Shown here piece after piece: positions 1-5,376 of a stretch of 6,680 nucleotides of DNA. This stretch comes from Phenylobacterium sp. (GTDB lineage: Bacteria; Pseudomonadota; Alphaproteobacteria; Caulobacterales; Caulobacteraceae). The position numbers and the translations under genes were made by a program. Under the pieces are notes generated by a model, which was not told the DNA's origin, did not search any database, and saw nothing but the letters and a program-made list of their open reading frames with translations. Each line of letters begins with the position of its first letter. The stretch's first letter is position 1. The stretch spans positions 1 to 6,680 of the forward strand of contig JANXXA010000132.1 in the NCBI GenBank assembly GCA_025350885.1, given 5' to 3'.

Positions 1-639
1 GAGACTCAACCTTTGAATGGCGCGGAAATTCTTACCACGCGGCTGCGCCTGCGACCCGCCGAGCCGGGTGACCTGGCCGACCTGCATGCGGTGTTCAGCG
101 ACCCGCGGGCGATGCGCTACTGGTCCACCCCGCCGCATGCGGATCTTGACCAGACCCGCGACTTCCTGGCCCGGATGATCGCCGCGCCGCCCGGGGAAAG
201 CCGCGACTTTGTCATCGAGCACCAGGGCCGGGTCATCGGCAAGGCAGGCTGCTACAGGCTTCCCGAGGTCGGCTACATCCTGCACCCGGACGCCTGGAGC
301 CAGGGCCTGGCGAGCGAGGCGCTCCGCGCCGTCATCGCCCACGTCTTCGCGGCCTTCCCCATTGCCGCGCTGACCGCCGATGTCGATCCGCGCAACGCCG
401 CCAGCCTTGCCCTGCTGGCGCGCCTGGGCTTTGCCGAAACCCACCGCGCGCGTCGCACCTGGCGGGTCGCCGACGAGTGGTGTGACAGCGTCTACCTGGC
501 GCTCGACCGGCCGCCGGACTCCGAGACCAGCCTGGGCCAGCTGGGCGTTGACAGCGGTTCGCCACAGGAAGAGTCTGAATTGTCGAACGCCGGTGGGCGG
601 CCTCCTTCGCCCCGTGGCTCGATGGAGCGATCCCGATGA
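1..639 (+). CDS. GNAT family N-acetyltransferase (RimJ/RimL-like), 5' end possibly outside window
   Basis: Predicted acetyl-CoA-dependent N-acetyltransferase of the cytoplasm, of the RimJ/RimL type that modifies protein N-termini or small amines; the substrate cannot be told. Numbered from the TTG at 13, the opening LTTRLRLRP (residues 8-16) is the usual family start. The acetyl-CoA loop lies near residues 87-104, with WSQGLASEAL (95-104) matching the Q/R-x-x-G-x-G/A motif, and DPRNAASLALLARLGF (125-140) is the conserved C-terminal helix motif. The frame is open to base 1 (codons for E, T, Q, P precede the TTG), so the true start is either TTG 13 or an ATG before the window. The fold should end near residue 168. 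About 40 further polar residues follow, rich in Ser, Pro and Gly, and their later codons are less GC-rich at the third base. The stop overlaps the start of the TPR gene (ATGA, 636-639). The family call is firm; the start is not. Confidence 0.88.
   Translation, partial: ETQPLNGAEILTTRLRLRPAEPGDLADLHAVFSDPRAMRYWSTPPHADLDQTRDFLARMIAAPPGESRDFVIEHQGRVIGKAGCYRLPEVGYILHPDAWSQGLASEALRAVIAHVFAAFPIAALTADVDPRNAASLALLARLGFAETHRARRTWRVADEWCDSVYLALDRPPDSETSLGQLGVDSGSPQEESELSNAGGRPPSPRGSMERSR
548..553 (+). promoter_or_regulatory. Possible -35 box (TTGACA) upstream of the TPR gene
   Basis: A perfect TTGACA lies 82 bases before the TPR start, inside the low-GC3 tail of the acetyltransferase. No good -10 box sits at the usual 16-18 base spacing (the sequence there is GAGTCT), so this is a weak candidate that may be chance. 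If real, it would let the TPR gene be transcribed apart from the acetyltransferase. Confidence 0.15.
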
Positions 640-1193
640 CGCGTCTCATCCTTTGCACGGCGGCGCTTGCGGCCCTGGTCATCGCGGGTCCGACCCGCGC
701 CTCGGTGACGGTGATCGGCGGCGGCCAGGCGGAAGCCTGCTCCCGGGCCGCGCTGGCCGGAAAATCGGAACTGCGCTTCGAGACGCCCTGCACCAAATCC
801 CTGGAGGAGGAACAGCTCAGCCCCCGCGACCGGGCCGGCACCTTCGTCAACCGCGGCGTCCTGCGGATGCGCCGGTCGAACTGGCAGGCGGCCACCAAGG
901 ATTTCAACCAGGCCGTCCACATCAAGCCGGACCTCGCCGAGGCCTACATCAACCGCGGCGCGGCCTCGATCGGCGAGCATCGCTACGCCGACGGCCTGAC
1001 CGACCTCAACAAGGGGATCGCGCTGGGCAGCGAGGAGCCGGCCAAGGCTTACTACAACCGCGCGCTGGCCTATGAGGGCCTGGAAGACGTCAAGGCAGCC
1101 TATTTCGACTATCAGAAGGCCGTCGAACTCAGCCCCGAGTGGGCCGCTCCAAAGGAACAGCTCGTCCGCTTCCATGTCGGGCGCAAGGAATAG
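636..1193 (+). CDS. Secreted tetratricopeptide-repeat (TPR) protein
   Basis: Predicted periplasmic TPR protein of 185 residues, probably a protein-binding scaffold; the partner is unknown. Residues 1-22 form a Sec signal peptide: basic start MTR, hydrophobic core, and a likely cut after TRA. A short linker with two cysteines (C35, C52), possibly a disulfide, leads into about three TPR units at roughly 65-98, 99-132 and 136-169. Their signature positions are visible, for example FVNRGVLRMRRSNWQAA, AYINRGAASIGEHRYADG and AYYNRALAYEGLEDVKAA, each followed by a helix ending in a D/E-L-N/S-P or similar turn. The start ATG overlaps the upstream stop as ATGA, and GGAG at 624-627 sits 8 bases before it, which supports this start and suggests translational coupling to the acetyltransferase. 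The only enzyme-like feature is absent: no catalytic domain is seen. The TPR call is firm; the cellular role is unknown. Confidence 0.88.
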   Translation: MTRLILCTAALAALVIAGPTRASVTVIGGGQAEACSRAALAGKSELRFETPCTKSLEEEQLSPRDRAGTFVNRGVLRMRRSNWQAATKDFNQAVHIKPDLAEAYINRGAASIGEHRYADGLTDLNKGIALGSEEPAKAYYNRALAYEGLEDVKAAYFDYQKAVELSPEWAAPKEQLVRFHVGRKE

Positions 1194-1212
1194 GGCGCGA
1201 GCCGAGCCTCCC

Positions 1213-1536
1213 GTGCGCGCGCTGTTACTCCTGGCCGCCATGCTGGCCGCCGCCCCCGCCGCCGCGCAGGACTATCTCGCCCTGACCCAGGCGCGCGATG
1301 CGGACGCCTTTGCCGCCGACATGGCCGCCCGCGCCCGCGACGTCGCCCTGACCAACGAACGCTTTGCGCTTGAAGCTCGCCTCCGGACCGAGCAGGCGCT
1401 GAGTGACCTGGCGCGAGCCTCCGCCCGCCCGGCGCCTGTCCCGACGCTCGTGCCCGCGCCTCGAATCCCGTCGCCGAAGATCGGCACCCCGCCATCCCTG
1501 GAGCCATTGGTCTCCACGCCGGTTGAACCGTCGTAA
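1213..1536 (+). CDS. Small secreted protein with proline-rich tail, function unknown
   Basis: I do not recognise this family. From the GTG at 1213 it has 107 residues. Residues 1-18 form a compact signal peptide (Arg, a run of Leu/Ala, then APAAA before QD), so the mature protein should begin near Gln19 in the periplasm. Residues 20-70 are rich in Ala, Arg, Asp and Glu without glycine or proline, and look like one or two amphipathic helices. Residues 71-107 are proline-rich with repeated P-x-P and P-S/T-P steps, probably disordered or wall-spanning. There is no lipobox and no Cys in the mature part. An alternative start is ATG 1174, overlapping the TPR gene by 20 bases and lengthening the signal peptide n-region by 13 residues. 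Neither start has a well-spaced Shine-Dalgarno site. I prefer GTG because it avoids the overlap and gives a classic signal peptide. The gene follows the TPR stop by 19 bases, so the two are probably co-transcribed. Confidence 0.7.
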   Translation: MRALLLLAAMLAAAPAAAQDYLALTQARDADAFAADMAARARDVALTNERFALEARLRTEQALSDLARASARPAPVPTLVPAPRIPSPKIGTPPSLEPLVSTPVEPS

Positions 1537-1557
1537 CCGGCAGGGGCTCTGCTGCGT

Positions 1558-1563
1558 TATGAT
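1558..1563 (+). promoter_or_regulatory. Possible -10 box (TATGAT) for the zinc metallopeptidase gene
   Basis: TATGAT matches the sigma-70 -10 consensus at five of six bases and lies in the 53-base gap before the metallopeptidase gene, 26 bases before its ATG. It stands out in a GC-rich setting. No convincing -35 box is present: the bases 17-18 upstream read AACCGG or TAACCG, and the nearest TTGAAC (1523-1528) is too far away. Low confidence. Confidence 0.22.
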
Positions 1564-1589
1564 CGGCGACAATCGGGAGAGTTGACGAG

Positions 1590-2441
1590 ATGCGCTGGCT
1601 TGGTGGACAGGAATCCGGGAATATCGAGGATCGAAGGGGCCTGAGTCCGGTGGGCGTCGGCGGGCTCGGCGTCGGTGGCGTGGTGCTGGCGCTGATCGGC
1701 TATTTTGTCTTCGGCATCAGTCCGTCCGACACCCTCCAGGCCGTGGGCGGAGCGGGCGCCCCGCCGGCCCAGCAGGCCGGCGCCGCGGGTTCGCCCGCCG
1801 ACCCGGAGGGCCGCTTCGTCGACGTCATCACCACCTCCGTCGACGAGGTATGGAGCCAGGTCTTCAAGGCCGGCGGCCAGAGCTACCAGCGGCCGGGGCC
1901 GACGGTGCTCTACGACAGGGCCACCGGCACCGGCTGTGGACTTGGCCAGTCGGCCATGGGTCCGTTCTATTGTCCGCGCGACCACCGGATCTATCTGGAC
2001 CTAGCCTTCTGGCAGGAGCTCGACAGCCGCTTCGGGGCTTCGGGCGAGGCCGCGCGGGCCTATGTGATCGCCCATGAGATGGGCCACCACGTCCAGAGCC
2101 TGCTGGGCCAAGAGGGCCAGGCCCGCGAGCTCGGCGGCCGCGGCGCGACCTCCGGCTCGGTCCGGCTGGAGCTGCAGGCCGACTGTTATGCCGGGGTCTG
2201 GGTCGCCCACGTCGCGCAGGTCAGCGGCGGCAAGGTGGCGCTCGATCCCAAGGACATTGAGGACGGCCTGCGGGCCGCCTCCGCCGTCGGCGACGACACG
2301 CTCCAGCGCCAGACCACCGGCCAGGTGGTTCCCGACAGCTTCACCCACGGAACCTCGGCCCAGCGGATGCGCTGGTTCCATACCGGCGTCAGCACCGGCG
2401 ACCCGGCCGCCTGCGACACCTTCGGCGCGGCGAAGCTCTAA
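1590..2441 (+). CDS. ypfJ: Neutral zinc metallopeptidase, YpfJ family
   Basis: Predicted membrane-anchored zinc metallopeptidase of the YpfJ family (Pfam Zn_peptidase, PF04228); the substrate is not known for the family. The N-terminus MRWLGGQESGNIEDRRG is the family hallmark. Residues 21-43 are a Gly-rich transmembrane helix that should leave the catalytic part in the periplasm, then an Ala/Pro/Gly linker runs to about residue 72. Zinc-binding HEMGH is at 162-166 (two His ligands plus the catalytic Glu), and ELQADCYAG at 194-202 holds the likely third acidic ligand. Four cysteines (C116, C128, C199, C275) could form two disulfides, which fits an extracytoplasmic location. At 283 residues it is close to full family length. 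The start is supported by GGGAG at 1575-1579, 10 bases upstream. It stands 53 bases after the small secreted protein gene and ends tail to tail with the DUF885 gene. Nothing suggests damage. Confidence 0.95.
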   Translation: MRWLGGQESGNIEDRRGLSPVGVGGLGVGGVVLALIGYFVFGISPSDTLQAVGGAGAPPAQQAGAAGSPADPEGRFVDVITTSVDEVWSQVFKAGGQSYQRPGPTVLYDRATGTGCGLGQSAMGPFYCPRDHRIYLDLAFWQELDSRFGASGEAARAYVIAHEMGHHVQSLLGQEGQARELGGRGATSGSVRLELQADCYAGVWVAHVAQVSGGKVALDPKDIEDGLRAASAVGDDTLQRQTTGQVVPDSFTHGTSAQRMRWFHTGVSTGDPAACDTFGAAKL

Positions 2442-2455
2442 TCCGCCTTCGCTGC
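2427..2455. terminator. Possible stem-loop across the convergent stop codons
   Basis: Bases 2427-2435 (GCGGCGAAG) pair with 2447-2455 (CTTCGCTGC), giving nine pairs with one G-U wobble in the + strand transcript and an 11-base loop. The inner six pairs (GCGAAG/CTTCGC) are perfect and would also form in the - strand transcript. The overlapping stop codons of both genes (2438-2441) lie in the loop. No T-rich tract follows on either side, so this is not a classic intrinsic terminator; it could be a 3'-end stabiliser, a bidirectional pause or a chance GC-rich pairing. Confidence 0.3.
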
Positions 2456-4228
2456 CGCGGGCTTCTGCCAGCTTACCGGCATCGGATCGCGGCCGCCCTC
2501 GACGATGAAGCGGTCGATGCGGGCGCGCAGCACCGGCAGGGGCACGGCGCCCAGGGCCAGCACCGTGTCGTGGAAGGCGCGGATGTCGAAGCGTGGTCCC
2601 AGCGCGGCCTGGGCCTTCTCGCGCGCCTCGACGATCGCCATCATCCCCAGATAGTAGCTGAGCGCTTGACCTGGCCAGGAGATGTAGCGGTCGACCTCGA
2701 TCTCGATGTCGTGGTCGGCCAGCGCAGTGTTGTCGTGCAGATAGGCGATGGCCCGGGCGCGGCTCCAGCCCCTGTGGTGAATGCCGGTGTCGACCACCAG
2801 CCGCGCGGCCCGCCACATCTGGAAGGTCAGCATGCCGAAGCGATCATAGGCGGTGTCGTACATGCCCATCTCCACCCCCAGCCGCTCGCAATAGAGCGCC
2901 CAGCCCTCGCCATAGGCGGAAATGTAGATGTCGCGCCGGAACGCCGGCAGGCCGGTCTGTTCCTCGGCCAGGGCTCCTTGCAGCGCATGGCCGGGCGCGG
3001 ACTCGTGCAGCGTCAACGCCGTCAGGTTGTAGAGCGGTCGCGAGGCCAGGTCGTAGGTGTTCAAGAGGTAGGTCGACTTGCCGCCACGGGCCGAGGTGTA
3101 AAACGGCGCCATGTCCGCCGGCACCGGTTCGATCGTAAAGCGGCTGCGCGGCAGCCAGCCGAAATAGGCGCCGAGCTTGCCGTCCACCCGCTTGGCGATC
3201 CAGGCGCCGCGCATCAGCAGCTCCTCCGGCGTCTTCGGATAAAACTTCGGGTCGCTGCGCAGATAAGTCAGGAAAGCCGGGAAATCGCCGGTAAATCCGG
3301 TCTCCCGCATCACCGCCAGCATCTGGGCGTGGATCTTCGCCGCCTCGACCAGCCCCAGCCGGTGGATCGCCTCGGGGTCCATGTCGAGCGTGGTGAACTC
3401 GCGGATCTGGGCGCGGTAGTAGGCCACGCCGCCCGGCAGGCTCTCGGCGGCCAGGGCCTCATTCGCGTGCGGGATATAGTCGTCACGCAGGAAGCTGAGC
3501 AGGGTTGCATAGGCGGGTTTTACCTGGCCCTCGATCGTCGCCTTGGCCTGCGCCCTCAGCGTCGCCTGCTCGACCCCGGGGATGGAGGCCGGCATGGCGA
3601 GGAACGGCTTCCAGAACAGCGTGCTTTCCGCGTCCTTTGCCTGCGCCGTGGCGGCCACCGAGACGTCTCGCCCGACCAGGGTCGCCCGGGGCGGGGTGAA
3701 CCCCCGCGCCAGCCCGGCGCGCATATTCACCGTCTGCTGGGTGAAATAACGCGGGATGTCAGCCATCTGGGCGATGTAGGCGCGGTAGTCGGCCGCGTCG
3801 TGGAAGGTGCGCAAGGCCGTGTAGTTGAAGCTGGTCCAGAACGATGAGTCCGAATTGAACGGCTTTTCGTATTCGCGGAACACCTGCTGGCTGATCAGGG
3901 TGTCGAGCTGGTCGCGATAGACCGCGTCGTCGACCTGCGCCTCGGCCGAGAGCGCGCGGACCGGAATGGCGTCCAGCTGTCGGCGCACGTCGCGCCAGTG
4001 GGCCAGCCGCCGCGTCTGGCTCACCGCGTCGACCTGCGGCAGGTAGCCCGCGATCGGCACGGCGTCGCCCTCGTCGGCGCGGGCGAACTCAGCCTGCCGC
4101 CAAGCCCATTCGCGGGTGTAGAGCGCCTTCAGCCGGGCGTCGGCGGAGGACGTCGGGCGTGCGGCGAGCGCCGGGCCGGCCAGGACCAGGGCCGCCGCAA
4201 CAAGACCGGCCAGATGTCGAACGCGCAT
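2438..4228 (-). CDS. DUF885 family protein, secreted putative metallopeptidase
   Basis: A 596-residue member of the DUF885 family (PF05960), predicted from its motifs to be a metal-dependent peptidase; the substrate is unknown. Residues 1-23 form a Sec signal peptide (MRVRH, hydrophobic core, ALAA), with no lipobox, so the mature enzyme should be periplasmic or secreted. The mature protein is mainly helical. The key motif LTLHESAPGH (405-414) has the H-E-x-x-P-G-H form (H408, E409, H414) and EGWALYCE (441-448) supplies a likely further acidic ligand at E441. The family's C-terminal conserved blocks, around VDTGIHHRGWSRA (479-491) and YISWPGQALSYYLG (515-528), are intact. The length is normal for the family. 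The start ATG at 4228 has an excellent Shine-Dalgarno GGAGG (bases 4236-4240) 7 bases upstream. It lies 77 bases after the DUF4199 gene and may belong to that transcript. Its stop overlaps that of the YpfJ-type gene. Confidence 0.94.
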   Translation of the reverse strand: MRVRHLAGLVAAALVLAGPALAARPTSSADARLKALYTREWAWRQAEFARADEGDAVPIAGYLPQVDAVSQTRRLAHWRDVRRQLDAIPVRALSAEAQVDDAVYRDQLDTLISQQVFREYEKPFNSDSSFWTSFNYTALRTFHDAADYRAYIAQMADIPRYFTQQTVNMRAGLARGFTPPRATLVGRDVSVAATAQAKDAESTLFWKPFLAMPASIPGVEQATLRAQAKATIEGQVKPAYATLLSFLRDDYIPHANEALAAESLPGGVAYYRAQIREFTTLDMDPEAIHRLGLVEAAKIHAQMLAVMRETGFTGDFPAFLTYLRSDPKFYPKTPEELLMRGAWIAKRVDGKLGAYFGWLPRSRFTIEPVPADMAPFYTSARGGKSTYLLNTYDLASRPLYNLTALTLHESAPGHALQGALAEEQTGLPAFRRDIYISAYGEGWALYCERLGVEMGMYDTAYDRFGMLTFQMWRAARLVVDTGIHHRGWSRARAIAYLHDNTALADHDIEIEVDRYISWPGQALSYYLGMMAIVEAREKAQAALGPRFDIRAFHDTVLALGAVPLPVLRARIDRFIVEGGRDPMPVSWQKPAAAKAD

Positions 4229-4305
4229 AGATCACCCTCCCCACCGGTTCGCGGATCGGCCCACCCCGGCGATGATCCGAATACCACGCCGGCGGCCAGG
4301 CGCAG

Positions 4306-4842
4306 TTAGACCGCTGATCCTGGACGCAACCGCGCGGGCAGGAACCTCGGATTGCGCACCAGGGCGGCGGTGACCAGGGCGATCAGCAGGCCCACCGGGA
4401 AGATCTCCATGAAGGTCTCCGGCAGGCGGTGGAGCGGGTTGGCGTATTGAACGCGCATGGTCTGCCCCTCGGCGACCGCCTTGGCGTAGGCCGCGCCAGT
4501 GACGCCCGCGGCGTGCTTGGCGGCGAGCATGGCGGACACGTACTTGTCCATGAAGGTGTAGTGGGTCGCGGCCAGATAGACCTCCCACACCGCCACATAG
4601 ATCAGCGAGGCGACGACGGCGATACCCAGGCCGACCCCAAGGGCCGGCCAGAACCTGATCACCCCGCCCAGCGCCTGGTCGCGATGCTGCTTGACGCCCA
4701 CCAGGATGGAAGAGAGGCCCACCAGCATGATCAGGTAGCCGGTCCAGATGTTGCCGTCGCCGTCGGTGATGATCAGGGCCAGGGTGCTGGCGATGATCAC
4801 GAGGCCGGAGATCAGGCCGTAGGTAAGAATGATGCGGGTCAT
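4306..4842 (-). CDS. DUF4199 domain inner-membrane protein
   Basis: A 178-residue membrane protein resembling the DUF4199 family (PF13858); no biochemical function is established. Four hydrophobic segments are visible at about 4-25, 34-51, 65-91 and 144-162. The loop between segments 3 and 4 (92-143) is long, with Lys, Ala, His and Tyr, and includes YTFMDKYVSAMLAAKHAAG. GVKQHRDQALGGVIRFWPA (48-66), between segments 2 and 3, is the part most like the family. The C-terminus is basic (RNPRFLPARLR), suggesting that it faces the cytoplasm. The frame is open upstream to a TTG at 4902 that overlaps the VOC stop, but I choose ATG 4842: it has GGAG 8 bases before it, and the extra 20 residues would put a charged, proline-containing stretch before the first helix. 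The gap to the VOC gene is 56 bases and to the DUF885 gene 77 bases, all on the same strand. Confidence 0.85.
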   Translation of the reverse strand: MTRIILTYGLISGLVIIASTLALIITDGDGNIWTGYLIMLVGLSSILVGVKQHRDQALGGVIRFWPALGVGLGIAVVASLIYVAVWEVYLAATHYTFMDKYVSAMLAAKHAAGVTGAAYAKAVAEGQTMRVQYANPLHRLPETFMEIFPVGLLIALVTAALVRNPRFLPARLRPGSAV

Positions 4843-4850
4843 GGTGTGAG

Positions 4851-4854
4851 CTCC
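4851..4854 (-). promoter_or_regulatory. Ribosome binding site fixing the DUF4199 start
   Basis: GGAG on the - strand, 8 bases before ATG 4842. It favours this start over the in-frame TTG at 4902, which overlaps the previous stop codon. Confidence 0.6.
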
Positions 4855-4898
4855 ATTGCCGGGTTGCTCAAGATCGGGCGGCGCGGCCGCACGCCGGC

Positions 4899-5294
4899 TC
4901 AACCGTCGGGCGGACCCACTTTGAACACGGCGATCTTGTTGCCGTCGGGATCGCGGAAATAGGCGCCGTAGAATCCGCTGGGATCGTCGCCGCGCAGGCC
5001 CGGCGCACCCTCGTCCAGTCCGCCAAGTTCCAGCGCAATGTCGTGAGCCGCCTCCACAGCGGCCCGGCTCGGAGCGGCCAGCGCCAACATCCCGCCATTG
5101 GCCCAGGTCGCCGGGCGGCCGTCGTGCGGCGTGCAGATCACCAGCATCGGCGGGGCCATCCCGGCCGAATACCAGATCCGCGTCGGCGAGGTGTAGGCGG
5201 CGTTCAGCGTCAGGCCCAGGGGCGCCAGCAGGGCATCGTAAAACGCGCGGGCCCGCGTAAGGTCGTTCGCACCAAGCATCACATAAGCGATCAT
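4899..5294 (-). CDS. VOC family protein (glyoxalase/dioxygenase fold), atypical metal site
   Basis: A 131-residue single-unit protein of the vicinal oxygen chelate superfamily (glyoxalase/bleomycin resistance/dioxygenase fold), probably a cytoplasmic dimer. The first beta-alpha-beta module is clear in MLGANDLTRARAFYDALLAPLG (6-27) and the second in APSRAAVEAAHDIALELGG (74-92), DEGAPGLR (94-101) and FYGAYFRDPDGNKIAVF (108-124). It resembles an uncharacterised subgroup often labelled only 'VOC family protein'. The usual metal-ligand positions look replaced: Tyr4 where His is common, Met69 in the second motif, and Ala122 where Glu normally follows DPDGNKI. It may therefore bind metal differently or not at all, and the reaction cannot be predicted. 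The start ATG 5294 has GGAGG (5300-5304) 5 bases upstream. It follows the hydrolase stop by 82 bases and precedes the DUF4199 gene by 56. Confidence 0.92.
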   Translation of the reverse strand: MIAYVMLGANDLTRARAFYDALLAPLGLTLNAAYTSPTRIWYSAGMAPPMLVICTPHDGRPATWANGGMLALAAPSRAAVEAAHDIALELGGLDEGAPGLRGDDPSGFYGAYFRDPDGNKIAVFKVGPPDG

Positions 5295-5376
5295 CCGTCC
5301 CTCCAGGCGCGCCGCCCGTCCGCCTGTCGGGCGCCCAGGGCCATGCGCCTTGCCTAACGTCTTACGCGACTGTGGC

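Noticed and set aside
516..551. Frameshift near the end of the acetyltransferase that would have hidden an earlier stop (TGA at 549-551 in another frame)
   Set aside because: The codons just before 546 keep strong third-position GC in the current frame and lose it in the frame that would use that TGA, so there is no sign that the reading frame slipped.
492..1241. - strand open frame (249 codons) opposite the acetyltransferase tail and the TPR gene
   Set aside because: It is antisense to the TPR gene, which has a signal peptide, repeats and a ribosome binding site. The antisense product has no recognisable domain.
2001..2816. - strand open frame (271 codons) spanning the YpfJ/DUF885 junction
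   Set aside because: It runs antisense to the YpfJ-type catalytic region and out of frame through the end of DUF885. The product is Arg/Gly/Ala-rich low-complexity sequence with no motif; it is a GC-rich shadow frame.
2570..3847. Long + strand open frame (425 codons) opposite the DUF885 gene
   Set aside because: It lies wholly antisense to a gene with a clear signal peptide, family motifs and a strong ribosome binding site. Its translation is rich in Arg, Gly, Gln and Val with no domain, as expected from the complement of a high-GC3 gene.
4252..4279. Inverted repeat CGGATC/GATCCG in the gap upstream of the DUF885 gene
   Set aside because: The two six-base arms (4252-4257 and 4274-4279) are perfect but 16 bases apart and do not extend. 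It could be an operator, but nothing else supports that and such short repeats arise by chance.
4843..4898. Possible terminator in the VOC-DUF4199 gap
   Set aside because: The gap is GC-rich and contains the palindrome GCGGCCGC, but the pairing is short, the arms do not extend, and there is no T-rich tract on the - strand.
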